From CAYOZN01 sp964408455 (GTDB lineage Bacteria > Planctomycetota > Phycisphaerae > UBA1845 > UTPLA1), in NCBI GenBank assembly GCA_964408455.1, contig CAYOZN010000001.1, positions 372,001-436,000 on the forward strand: a stretch of DNA of 64,000 bases, written 5' to 3'. Made by a program: the position numbers and the translations under genes. Every line of letters begins with the position of its first letter. The first letter of the stretch is position 1. Shown here piece after piece: positions 35,635 through 43,815 of the stretch. The notes under the pieces are model-generated. The model had not been told where the DNA came from, searched no databases, and worked only from the letters and a program-made list of their open reading frames with translations.

Positions 35635-36501
35635 TCAAATCCCCAGCGCGTCTACAAAACTCGCGATGTCCCGCCCATCCACGCCGCCCGAACAGTCCAC
35701 GTCTGCCGCCGCCGCGTGGTCGGGATCGACATCCACCTCCAGCAACACAGCCACCAGCACCGCCGCATCCGCCAGATCGACCGCGCCGTCCGCATTCAGA
35801 TCGCCATCCGCCGCGCAGCCCTGCACCAGCCGAATGTCGTCGAAATCGACTTCGATACCGGGGTGTTCCGGCGTATCGATGATGTTGAGATTGATCAGCC
35901 TCACCTCCAACGGCATTCCGGCCTGCGGATGCGTCTCGCCGATCGTCACCTGCACCTGGGATAGCGCGAATTCTCCCTCGGCCAGCGTCGGTGCCAGCGA
36001 GTTGGCATCCTCGGCGATCATCACGCCGCCGGCGAGCAGTTGAACGCGATAGCCGGGAAACCCGTCCAGGTCGAAAAACCCAAAGATGTCACACGGCGGC
36101 GGCCCCTGGCCGGACGCGATGTTCCCCACCTGTGCCGTCAGCGTGTACGACGTGTTCAGTTCCAGCACGCTGTCCAGCACCTGCGTCAGCCCCATCTCGC
36201 CCGCGCCGATCTGATCCTGGATGAACACGATTCCCACGTGGTCGCCCTCCGGCGCCGCCGGAAAGTACGGTCCGCCCGCCGGGTGCAGCCCCCCGACCAC
36301 GTCGTTTCCGCCGATGATGCCGTTGGGATCGAACACCTCCCATCCGGCAGGCACGAATACCGCGAAGCAGCCCATCGCGACCGGATCCGCTTCAAAGCCG
36401 GCATTGGCGATCGGAATCTCCGCGCCACCTGCGGTGCGGCTCAAGAACATGGCGGCCAGCATGGCTGCCCCAACCCTCGAATGCGACCGTCGCAAATTCA
36501 C
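35635..36501 (-). CDS. Secreted protein with dockerin-like C-terminus
   Basis: 288 residues from a GTG at 36501 with GGGAAG just upstream. A signal peptide is followed by a beta-rich domain that starts IPIANAGFEADP, as in carbohydrate-binding-like or choice-of-anchor domains of planctomycetes. The C-terminus has two Ca-binding loops, DGDLNADGAVDLADAAVL and ADVDCSGGVDGRDIASFV, a dockerin-like repeat pair. Likely secreted or surface attached. The substrate is unknown. Confidence 0.8.
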   Translation of the reverse strand: MNLRRSHSRVGAAMLAAMFLSRTAGGAEIPIANAGFEADPVAMGCFAVFVPAGWEVFDPNGIIGGNDVVGGLHPAGGPYFPAAPEGDHVGIVFIQDQIGAGEMGLTQVLDSVLELNTSYTLTAQVGNIASGQGPPPCDIFGFFDLDGFPGYRVQLLAGGVMIAEDANSLAPTLAEGEFALSQVQVTIGETHPQAGMPLEVRLINLNIIDTPEHPGIEVDFDDIRLVQGCAADGDLNADGAVDLADAAVLVAVLLEVDVDPDHAAAADVDCSGGVDGRDIASFVDALGI

Positions 36502-36966
36502 CTTCGCTTCCCTCTCGTACTCTGGACGGCGAAGACACTTCGCTCCGCCTGTAGTTGCAGTAGACGGCCAACCAGCGTGGATGGCCAATACGTAACCTTG
36601 GCTTCGAGACGCCGAGCTAACTGCCGCCGGGCCGCCTCCCCACAGGCATTTCCGGCGGAACGTAGAGCTAATCTTACGGGTAGCTGCGACACTCGCCGGC
36701 CCGCCCGCACTTGAGTCGTCGGATGCCGGAATGGCAATGCATGTTCCGGTTTGCGCCGCTTTGCGCCGGGTTGCGCCGCGTGTTTTTCCAGCGAAGCGCC
36801 CCAGGGACGGCCGGAAATGGAAACCCGATGTCTGACGTCCAAATACCATTTGTAACAATATCAGCATTTTTTCTTGCTGCTGATCGCCGCGCAAAGTTCC
36901 TTGGAACCGGCCATGGCCATCGGATACCATCATCGCAGGCGGCCGGGCCAGACGGAGGGACAGACC
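36502..36966. promoter_or_regulatory. Divergent intergenic region with three 10-bp tandem repeats
   Basis: 465 bases between divergent genes for secreted dockerin proteins. At 36751-36780 three direct repeats TTGCGCCGCT, TTGCGCCGGG and TTGCGCCGCG follow one another at exactly 10-base steps. Further on, TCAGCA and TGCTGA form a loose inverted repeat near 36861-36882. These may be regulator sites. No gene is supported. Confidence 0.35.
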
Positions 36967-38511
36967 ATGCACGCCATCAGCCAACCCCGAACGCGGGCCG
37001 CCGCGCGCTTTCTCCCGTGTGCCACTGCTTCAAGCAGTGGCGGATATGGCGTGATGGCCCGCGGTAAGCCGCCGCGGCGATTTACGGGCGGTGCCGTCGC
37101 TCTAGGCGTTTGGCTCAACCTGGTCTGGCCACTTCCCGCCCCGGCCGACTGGAACAATTTCGGCGGCAACCCGCAGCGATGCGGCCTGACTTCGGTTCTC
37201 GGCCCCGATGCTGCCGAACAGCTCTGGGCCAACACCGATGACTTCTCCATCATCTCCTGGCACCCGGTCACTTTGGGCGATCGCGTCTTTGCCATCCGAG
37301 AGGCCGGCTTTCCCGGTGCCGTCGCCAATGACATCCTGGTGGCGTACGACCTGAACACCGGCGGCGAGTTGTGGCGCTTCGACGTCCCCTACGGTGGGAA
37401 TTCGAACGAGGAGTGGATTGCCTGGGTCGGCGGCGCCAACGGCAACCACGTCTATTGCGCCCGCGGCGGCAGCGGTCGCACGACGCCGGTTTATGCCGTC
37501 GACGTGGTGAGCGGCACCCTCGCCTGGACATCGACCGACGAGACCGTCGCCGGGCCGCAGGATGGATTCGTCTTCGCGCCCGATGGCGACATCCTTGTCG
37601 GCGATTTTGATCAGATACTGCGCCTCAGCGCCGACGATGGTTCGCAGGTCTGGCGCACGCCGCGCCTATGCTCAGTCAGCGGCAACTGCGGCGTCGTCGC
37701 CAATGAGACGGGCGTCTATTACGCCATTCCCGTCGTCGGCGGTCATCGCATCGCCAAGCTCGATCTCGCAACCGGCGCGCACCTGTACGACAGCCCGCTC
37801 ATGCCCGGATTCACCGCCCAGAATGCCCCGTTCCTCTCCGCCGATGGCAACACCGTCTATTTCGCCCGCAGCCAGAGCAATGCCGCCGTCGATTTTCTCT
37901 ACGCCTTTGAAGACGACGGCGCCGCGCTCAATCCGCTCTGGAGCCGACCCATCCGCTGGACAACGTCTCACGAGCACGGCGTCGGTCCGGACGGCAGCAT
38001 CTACACCTTCCTGCCCGGCGATGAATTCGTACGCCTCGATCCGCTGAGCGGCAATGTCATCAACACGGCCGGTGTGCTCAGTCCGATCGGCGTGGGCCTC
38101 AGCCCGCGTACCGCCGTCAGCGCCGATGGCATCGTGTACGTCTCGAACGGCTGGGCCAACACGCCGTCGACCAACGCCCGCACGTGGGCCTTTGCACCGG
38201 ATCTGGGCGCGCCGTTGTTCACGCTCAACCTCGACAATCAGAACTCGGGCGGCCCCTCGCTGGGCGCCCATGGGACCCTGATCGTCGCCGATCGTGTCGG
38301 TGTCTATGCCTATCGCACCGAGGCGGGCGCGTGCGACGGCTGCGATGCCGATTGCAGCGGCGCCGTCGATCTGGATGACATTGCCGCTTTTGTTTCTGCC
38401 CTCCTGGGCGAGGCGGACAACTGCTCCGCGTGCCAGGCCGACGCCAACGGCGACACTGCCATTGACGGTCGGGATGTCGCGGCCTTTGTCGACTGCCTGC
38501 TGGCAACATGA
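36967..38511 (+). CDS. Secreted PQQ-like beta-propeller protein with dockerin-like tail
   Basis: 514 residues. The ATG at 36967 has GGAGGGA about 7 bases upstream. A palindromic repeat occupies 37018-37041, so the hydrophobic signal core (AVALGVWLNLVWPLPAPA) starts only at about residue 40; the ATG at 37054 is an alternative start. The body has propeller blades of the PQQ-like type (DWNNFGGNPQRCG, VYAVDVVSGTLAWTS, ILRLSADDGSQVWRTP). The C-terminus (CDADCSGAVDLDDIAAFV and DANGDTAIDGRDVAAFVD) is dockerin-like. A secreted or surface role is inferred; no enzymatic residues were recognised. Confidence 0.85.
   Translation: MHAISQPRTRAAARFLPCATASSSGGYGVMARGKPPRRFTGGAVALGVWLNLVWPLPAPADWNNFGGNPQRCGLTSVLGPDAAEQLWANTDDFSIISWHPVTLGDRVFAIREAGFPGAVANDILVAYDLNTGGELWRFDVPYGGNSNEEWIAWVGGANGNHVYCARGGSGRTTPVYAVDVVSGTLAWTSTDETVAGPQDGFVFAPDGDILVGDFDQILRLSADDGSQVWRTPRLCSVSGNCGVVANETGVYYAIPVVGGHRIAKLDLATGAHLYDSPLMPGFTAQNAPFLSADGNTVYFARSQSNAAVDFLYAFEDDGAALNPLWSRPIRWTTSHEHGVGPDGSIYTFLPGDEFVRLDPLSGNVINTAGVLSPIGVGLSPRTAVSADGIVYVSNGWANTPSTNARTWAFAPDLGAPLFTLNLDNQNSGGPSLGAHGTLIVADRVGVYAYRTEAGACDGCDADCSGAVDLDDIAAFVSALLGEADNCSACQADANGDTAIDGRDVAAFVDCLLAT
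37018..37041. repeat. TGCCACTGCT palindromic repeat copy
   Basis: GTGCCACTGCTTCAAGCAGTGG is the most regular copy in the window: CCACTGCTT directly followed by its inverse complement-like arm AAGCAGTGG. It lies between the start codon and the signal-peptide core of the PQQ-like propeller gene. Confidence 0.8.
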
Positions 38512-38520
38512 TGCGCAATG

Positions 38521-38560
38521 AAAAAGTCCTCGCCGGTGCACATTTCTGCATGGCGAGGAC
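38521..38560 (-). terminator. Terminator of the DUF3618/holin-like operon
   Basis: Arms GTCCTCGCC (38526-38534) and GGCGAGGAC (38552-38560) pair perfectly over nine bases. On the minus strand the hairpin is followed by five T (38525-38521), just after the DUF3618 gene. The pyrimidine-rich other side may serve the convergent plus-strand gene too. Confidence 0.75.
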
Positions 38561-38588
38561 CTTCTCTACTCTTACTCAGCCCTGTCGA

Positions 38589-39794
38589 TCAAACGTTGGG
38601 CTTGCCTTCCCGCTTCGCCTTGGCCTCATCCAATCCGCACCTGGCCGTTTCACCTGCCTTTTTGATCACGCTCTCGGCCTTCTTCCCGAGGTCGTCGGTC
38701 GTCAGTCCTTCGTTCTTTGCCGACTCGGTCGCCGAATTCCGTATATCGCCGGCTACGCGGCTCGCCTTGTCGGAAACGTGTTCGGACGTGACGCCCTGGC
38801 GCTGCATCTCCTCGCGGGCGGCTTGCGCGGTGTCGCTCGCGATGTCTTTCGCCTCTTCCATCAAGTTGTTGCCGGTGCGGCGGACCTGCCGTTTGAATTC
38901 CTCGGCATGCGCCCCCATCCGCTCGTCCTCGACCCGCGTCCGCGGAATCAACAGGCCGGCCAGCATGCCGAGTGCCGCACATCCGACACCCATCGCCAGG
39001 GGGTGTTCCTGCGAAACCTCTTCTATGCGCTCCCGGCCGCGTTCGAGGCTGCTTCGGGCGCGATAGGCCGCATCCGACGCCGACTGGCGCACGCCCTCAA
39101 GCCCGCGCGAGGCACGATCGCCCATGTCGCGAATACCGTGCGACGTGCTCGACACTGCCTCGCTCGTACGGTTCCGCGCCGACGAAACACGTTGCGAGAG
39201 CCGTCCCGCCGCCGAACTGATTCGTTCGCGGGCGGACCGGCCCCAGCCTTTCGCCCGGTCCTTCATCTGTTCGCCGGTTTCCGTCCAACCGGAACCGGCG
39301 CCGGAGCCGAGACTCTCACGGGTCAACCGCTCGCCGCGGCCCCTTGGCGGAACGCCGGGGCCGCCGTATGGCGGCGACGTCGATTCAGGAAAAGTGGGCG
39401 GGATGTCGTCATGCACCTGGCCACCAAAATCTACGTCCCGCTCGCGGCGGCGCCATTGCCTGCGCCGCGGCGGCGTCTGGCCCTCTTCTTCTTCCATCAG
39501 CAGCCATGCCACGCCGACGCCGATCAGGGCCGCCGGCACGGGATGCCGCTTGATCTTCTCGGTAATCTTCGCGGTCGCGTTGGACGTGGATGGCGTCGAG
39601 CCCCGAAAGGCCGAGAGAATCTCATCGATCACATGCCGCGGACTGAGACGATCCCCGATCTCATCGAGGGTGTGGTCAATGTCGCGCCGCGTCTGGTCGA
39701 TTTCATCGCGTATTTCGGTGGACGATCGGTTGCCGTTTCCGAATTCGCCGGTATCAGACATTCGATTTCCATATTTATGTCGATCGCCGTTCAT
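38589..39794 (-). CDS. DUF3618-type membrane-associated stress protein
   Basis: 401 residues. Residues about 24-60 carry the DUF3618 signature (RDEIDQTRRDIDHTLDEIG then RLSP), followed by one transmembrane helix (PAALIGVGVAWLL). A charged, Arg-rich linker and a second hydrophobic segment (HPLAMGVGCAALGMLAGLL near residue 270) precede a long helical tail that resembles late-embryogenesis or CsbD-like stress proteins in composition. It overlaps the preceding gene by an ATGA. The likely role is at the cell envelope under stress, inferred from companions. Confidence 0.8.
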   Translation of the reverse strand: MNGDRHKYGNRMSDTGEFGNGNRSSTEIRDEIDQTRRDIDHTLDEIGDRLSPRHVIDEILSAFRGSTPSTSNATAKITEKIKRHPVPAALIGVGVAWLLMEEEEGQTPPRRRQWRRRERDVDFGGQVHDDIPPTFPESTSPPYGGPGVPPRGRGERLTRESLGSGAGSGWTETGEQMKDRAKGWGRSARERISSAAGRLSQRVSSARNRTSEAVSSTSHGIRDMGDRASRGLEGVRQSASDAAYRARSSLERGRERIEEVSQEHPLAMGVGCAALGMLAGLLIPRTRVEDERMGAHAEEFKRQVRRTGNNLMEEAKDIASDTAQAAREEMQRQGVTSEHVSDKASRVAGDIRNSATESAKNEGLTTDDLGKKAESVIKKAGETARCGLDEAKAKREGKPNV

Positions 39795-40252
39795 CGTGTC
39801 TTCTCCCTGGCCCAGTTTTTTGTTTCTCGTATCTCGTCAACTGTCTTCTCTGGCACAAGGGACTCATTCTTCAGCGTGGACTTGCCCTTTTGGAAAAAGA
39901 TTAACCCGATCAGGGCCACTGTCAGGCCGACCAGAAGCGGGGCAAGCCAGAGGATGGTGTCCGCCGCCACGCCGGCATTATCAAGCCACAGGGCGACGCC
40001 GGCGGTCAATGCCTGGAGCAGAAAGAGCAGGCCCGCGAACAGAATCGCGCCGCCGACGCCCATGTATATGGCGTTGCGGCTGACGCGCGACACCTTTTCA
40101 GATGTCTCGGTGCGGGCAAGGTCCATCTCCTGCCGGACGAGTGCGACACACTCGTCGCGCAGCTCGCCGAGCAAATTGGTCAGCGAACGCCGGTCGTGCC
40201 CCACGGATTCGCGAGCGACGCGCGGATCCTGGGTAGGTGTATAGGTACTCAT
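39791..40252 (-). CDS. Phage-holin-like (DUF1469/holin X) membrane protein
   Basis: 153 residues with an N-terminal amphipathic part (SLTNLLGELRDECVALVRQEMDLAR) and two transmembrane helices (about residues 63-90 and 100-122). This pattern is that of the Actinobacterial phage holin family (Phage_holin_3_6/DUF1469), which in non-phage contexts accompanies DUF3618 proteins. Both ends overlap neighbours by ATGA, so all three genes are translationally coupled. No phage genes are nearby, so it is not a lysis gene. Confidence 0.8.
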   Translation of the reverse strand: MSTYTPTQDPRVARESVGHDRRSLTNLLGELRDECVALVRQEMDLARTETSEKVSRVSRNAIYMGVGGAILFAGLLFLLQALTAGVALWLDNAGVAADTILWLAPLLVGLTVALIGLIFFQKGKSTLKNESLVPEKTVDEIRETKNWAREKTR

Positions 40253-40974
40253 GATCGCTCCTCACGATTGGGTTGATAGGTTTCAGGCAGATCCGAAGGC
40301 ATCAATGCCTGCGAAATCGCTTCGTCGTTCCGGTGCTCGTACGACTCTTCGAATGAGGAAGAACCGCCCAGGGAGCCGCTGAACGAGGAAGAAGGAGAAG
40401 AAGGAGTAGATGACTCTCCGTACCGGCTCCCCGACTCGGAAAACGTGTTGTCGCTCTCCGAGCCGATCTCGGGACGCGAGGCCTTGAGAAACCGGGCAGC
40501 GGCGAGACCGGCGACGAACATGCCGCCCAGAAACAGATCGAGCCTGCGCCGAGCAAAATTCTCCGTCTCGCGATAAAGCGCCGAAAGATCGCGCTCCCGC
40601 ACGAAACCGGCTGCATCGTGCAGGCGGTTGCAGGCCTCGCGGGCATAGCGGGCAGCGGTTTCGTGCCCTTCGTTTTCCAGTTTGTCCGCGGCGCCGTCCA
40701 GTGCCTTCGCGAAGTCATCGGCCTGCGACGCAAGCCGTTTCACCTGCCCGCGGACCGCCTGCTCGCCTTCACGCCGGGCCCACGAGACGGCCTCGCGTCC
40801 CTTTTCGCGGACGTCATGCGTGAGGTCCTTGACGTCGCGCGAAATATCTTGCGCGGCGCCGCCCGCCTTGTCGCGTTCGCGTTCGTTCAGTGTCTGTCCC
40901 TGTTGGAACGAACCCTTCTGCGACTGAGACTTACCGCCGAGGCTCCCGGTTGTTGTGGATTGTTTTCCGTTCAT
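40249..40974 (-). CDS. Helical membrane-associated protein, first gene of stress operon
   Basis: 241 residues, not assigned to a named family. Residues about 35-135 are strongly helical and charged (coiled-coil-like, RDVKDLTHDVREKGREAVSW), then a hydrophobic helix (LFLGGMFVAGLAAARFL) and a Ser/Gly-rich low-complexity tail. The plan resembles proteins of the DUF3618 gene neighbourhood. It is the promoter-proximal gene of a three-gene operon and faces a divergent BrkB-family gene. Confidence 0.7.
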   Translation of the reverse strand: MNGKQSTTTGSLGGKSQSQKGSFQQGQTLNERERDKAGGAAQDISRDVKDLTHDVREKGREAVSWARREGEQAVRGQVKRLASQADDFAKALDGAADKLENEGHETAARYAREACNRLHDAAGFVRERDLSALYRETENFARRRLDLFLGGMFVAGLAAARFLKASRPEIGSESDNTFSESGSRYGESSTPSSPSSSFSGSLGGSSSFEESYEHRNDEAISQALMPSDLPETYQPNREERS

Positions 40975-41337
40975 GGCGTTGCACTTCCGCTATCAGAAGT
41001 TCTCCATATCTGTTCGAATCACATTACTCGTTGAAGGATATGTGCGGCGACGAACACGCAACTGAAGCGTGAATGACGCCGCCGTTAGTGCGATTGCGTG
41101 GCGCGGCGCCGAGCCACGGCGCGCTGCGGGTACGAACGACGCTAACAAAGCCCGGCGATTTGCCGTGTGAGTCGCCCCTGAACGCGTGAACCGTCCTGAT
41201 TCCGGCACGACGGCAGACCCCCGCTGAACGCGGGCCAAAGTCGCAGTAATCCGCAGAATTGGGCCCGGAGCCGCAGTAGGATTCTGCGGGTGTGTGCCCC
41301 GCCGGCCGATTGCGGGGATCAACGTGAGGACGGCGCC
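40975..41337. promoter_or_regulatory. Divergent promoter region of stress operon and BrkB gene
   Basis: 363 bases with no gene. It contains two related stretches near 41242 and 41271 (CGCAGTAATCCGCAGAATT and CGCAGTAGGATTCTGCGGG), about 30 bases apart, which could be a repeated operator ahead of the BrkB-family gene. A clear -35/-10 pair was not found. Confidence 0.3.
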
Positions 41338-42240
41338 ATGCTGGGTCAGGCCATCAAACATGCGGGCAAGGACTTCATTGATGACGGGGCCATGACACTG
41401 GCGGCGGCAGTGGCCTTTTACGCGGCCCTGTCGTTCGCACCGATGATCATGCTGGTCATGAGCATCGGCGGAATCGTCGGGCAGGACACGCGCGACTCGG
41501 TGATCGACTTCTTCGAGGGCCAGGCCGGCCCCAAGGCAGCCCAGGCGACGGACGCGGTGGTAAAGCAGGCACAGCAGGAGCAGAAGTCCGCCGGATCGTG
41601 GCGATGGTTTGTCAGCATCGGGGTGTTGCTGTTCTCCGCCAGCACCGTCTTTGCACAGCTCCAGGCAGCGCTGAACCGAATCTGGGGCGTCGAGGCGGCG
41701 CCGGGAGGCGGGGCGTGGCAGTGGCTGCGGAAACGCCTGGTCTCGATGTCCATGATCTTCGCGATCCTGGCCATCCTGATCGTGGCGCTCATTGCGTCGA
41801 GCATGATTCAGCAGCTCATCCCGACCGGTAATCCGATCGTGGCCCGGATCGTGTCCCTGGTCACGTCGATTGGTATCTTCACACTCCTGTTCGCGATGAC
41901 GTTCAAGGTGCTGCCGGACGTGCGGATCGACTGGCGAAATGTCTGGATGGGTGCACTCATCACGGCCGTACTCTTTGCCGCCGGCATGCTGTTGATCTCG
42001 CTCTACATGCAATACGGCGGCGTTGCGAAGGGATTCAGCCAGGCCGCCGCCGGGCTGATCGCCCTCCTGGTGTGGGCCTACTACTCGGGGATCGTGTTCT
42101 TCTTTGGCGCCGAAGTCACGCAGCACTATGCCCGCCTCCAGGGCTCGGCCATTGAACCTGACCGACATGCCCGCCGAATCGAGTACGACACGGAAGGACA
42201 AGCGCGGGATTACGGACGGCGACGACCGCGCCCGGCCTGA
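41338..42240 (+). CDS. YihY/virulence factor BrkB family membrane protein
   Basis: 300 residues with about six transmembrane helices. The ATG at 41338 has GTGAGGA nearby. The hallmark DDGAMTLAAAVAFYAALSFAPMIML is near the start, with the LNRIWGV segment and the C-terminal helix ending YYSGIVFFFGAEVTQHYA. These proteins are of unclear biochemical role, sometimes described as transporters or envelope factors. Placement divergent from the DUF3618/holin-like operon is a recurrent grouping of envelope-stress genes. Confidence 0.9.
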   Translation: MLGQAIKHAGKDFIDDGAMTLAAAVAFYAALSFAPMIMLVMSIGGIVGQDTRDSVIDFFEGQAGPKAAQATDAVVKQAQQEQKSAGSWRWFVSIGVLLFSASTVFAQLQAALNRIWGVEAAPGGGAWQWLRKRLVSMSMIFAILAILIVALIASSMIQQLIPTGNPIVARIVSLVTSIGIFTLLFAMTFKVLPDVRIDWRNVWMGALITAVLFAAGMLLISLYMQYGGVAKGFSQAAAGLIALLVWAYYSGIVFFFGAEVTQHYARLQGSAIEPDRHARRIEYDTEGQARDYGRRRPRPA

Positions 42241-42740
42241 GAATTGGAAGGGCAATGTAGCGGTTGGGGAGGGCGAGCGGTGTTTTCGGGAAAACCGGGG
42301 CGGGTAACTTCCCCCAGTTTTCAGCAGAACGGCCCGGTGTGAGGGCCAGAGCCTGATGCGTCCCGAAATCGCTGAGTTCGGGCCATCAAGCACTTGCGCA
42401 CGTTGATTTTGGGATTTCGCGGTCCGTCAGCGGTGCGTGGCACGTCATCTGCTTATGACGGCGTCCGCCGACGCGGCGCCGCGAGCGACGACGGCGAAAC
42501 ACTCGCGGCGCCCGCGTCGGTGGGTTTATTCACGGTGGCATGCGTCTGCCACCGCCCGAGGACATGTAACAGGTTGCATTCCTGTTACAAGGTGCGAGTC
42601 AAAAGCGGCCAACGTCGGAGGCACAGACGTGTCTCGATGGATGGCCGGCGCTGGCTCGCGGGACACGGTGTTGATTCGCGAGGCGCCGGTATGCCGGTGT
42701 CCGTCGGTCGGCACCGAAGATCGGACAGGAGGCAGCCGCC
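42241..42740. promoter_or_regulatory. Intergenic region with a 9-bp inverted repeat
   Basis: 500 bases without a supported gene. TGTAACAGG (42565-42573) and CCTGTTACA (42581-42589) form a perfect 9-bp inverted repeat around a 7-base centre, a good size for a dimeric repressor site. It lies about 150 bases before the next start. Confidence 0.35.
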
Positions 42741-43157
42741 ATGTGGAACGCCATGAGCGACCAATATGTCTGCGGGCTCCTCGATGGAGCAGCACAGCCT
42801 TTTCGACACTTCCGGTTTGCAGCCGGCGCGGATGGGGCCATGTGGGTGAGCCCGCGCAGCCAGCGGCTGGACTCCGAAGAAATACAGGGGCTCGCCGCGC
42901 TACTACGAGCGCCGCAGCGGAGCGGCAGGCACCAGGATATCGTCCTTCACCTGGAGGATCTTCGGGCGCTTGCCGGCGCCAACGGGCTCTTCGCCAACGG
43001 CATTCTTGACTTTACGCGGCGCGTTGGCGTTCCCTGTCGCATCGTCTCGCTTGCCAGCTGGTCGGCCATCGTTCCCTCGGTGAGCGCGGCGACCGATATG
43101 GCCGCGGGGCCGGCGCTGCACGAGAGCGTAGTCGCCACACAACCGTCGGGCGTGTAA
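42741..43157 (+). CDS. Small protein, possible STAS-like fold
   Basis: 138 residues. CAGGAGGC lies 7-8 bases upstream of the ATG, which is the main support for a real gene. The middle (DIVLHLEDLRALAGANGLFANG, then FTRRVGVPCRIVSLA) has the strand-helix-strand rhythm of STAS-type anti-anti-sigma proteins, but no family residue confirms it, and the usual Asp-Ser phosphosite is absent. No signal peptide or membrane segment. It could be a divergent regulator or an unrelated small protein. Confidence 0.5.
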   Translation: MWNAMSDQYVCGLLDGAAQPFRHFRFAAGADGAMWVSPRSQRLDSEEIQGLAALLRAPQRSGRHQDIVLHLEDLRALAGANGLFANGILDFTRRVGVPCRIVSLASWSAIVPSVSAATDMAAGPALHESVVATQPSGV

Positions 43158-43188
43158 CGCGAACGGCGGCGGAATTGATGAAGCGATC

Positions 43189-43206
43189 GCGGATGCATGC
43201 ATCCGC
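43189..43206. promoter_or_regulatory. Perfect 18-bp palindrome
   Basis: GCGGATGCATGCATCCGC is its own reverse complement. It lies 32 bases after the stop of the small STAS-like gene, before a weakly supported small ORF. It is a candidate operator, or part of a weak terminator with the TTTTAG found 15 bases later. Confidence 0.35.
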
Positions 43207-43359
43207 AGCGGCGCCGGCTTTTAGACAGTGCCGCCCCGGGGGGCTGGGAAAAACGCGCTTCATCGGGCCGCCACGTCAGGCTCGCCCGACGCGAATATAA
43301 ACGGCGGCGCGTCGCGAATCGCATTTCGCGGCGCGCCGCCGGTTCTGCCGGAGGCGGGA

Positions 43360-43638
43360 ATGAAGCTGGAAGCAGTGCGCGAAAAAGGGGGCCGGGCTGG
43401 TTTACCGGTCGACCCTGCGACGACCGATATTGCCGGACAACACGCAAACAGGGCAGCATACCTTTCCAAAACAGTAGAGATTGCGCAGGATGCGGGTCTC
43501 TCCGGCGAACCGCGATTCATCTGTCCTGCCGATCTGGCGTCCGAAACCGACCTGAACCCTGCGATGGCGTCCGCATCGCCATGTCTGTATGAAGTCTCCC
43601 AGGAAATCAGGGCCGCCAGCACTTTTTTGCGTGAATAA
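43360..43638 (+). CDS. Small hypothetical protein (weak support)
   Basis: 92 residues from the ATG at 43360, with GGAGGCGGGA immediately upstream. The sequence has no signal peptide, no transmembrane helix and no recognised domain; composition is Ala-rich and soluble. The frame is also open further upstream, and the opposite strand has an overlapping ORF, so it may be spurious. The rest of 43158-43815 holds only the palindrome at 43189 and no other gene. Confidence 0.35.
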   Translation: MKLEAVREKGGRAGLPVDPATTDIAGQHANRAAYLSKTVEIAQDAGLSGEPRFICPADLASETDLNPAMASASPCLYEVSQEIRAASTFLRE

Positions 43639-43815
43639 GAGGGGGTGGATACAAGTGCGCAGACTTTCACCCCGAAGGTCGATGTGCCGGATGCGGCGAG
43701 GAATGCCGCGTGAGGCCGCGGGTTGAAAATCGCGAAAACCATGGGGTCGTCGGCCGCCGATTTACGCTTATGAAGTCGGCGGGGTCCAGCTTGCCTCGCG
43801 ATGGAGTAATTGCAA

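Noticed and set aside
36721..36800. Origin-like or iteron-like repeats
   Set aside because: Only three 10-bp copies, GC-rich, with no replication gene or DnaA boxes nearby. A regulator site is more likely.
39791..40252. Prophage or lysis cassette suggested by the holin-like gene
   Set aside because: No endolysin, portal, terminase or integrase is nearby. The gene is coupled to DUF3618-type genes, a known non-phage context.
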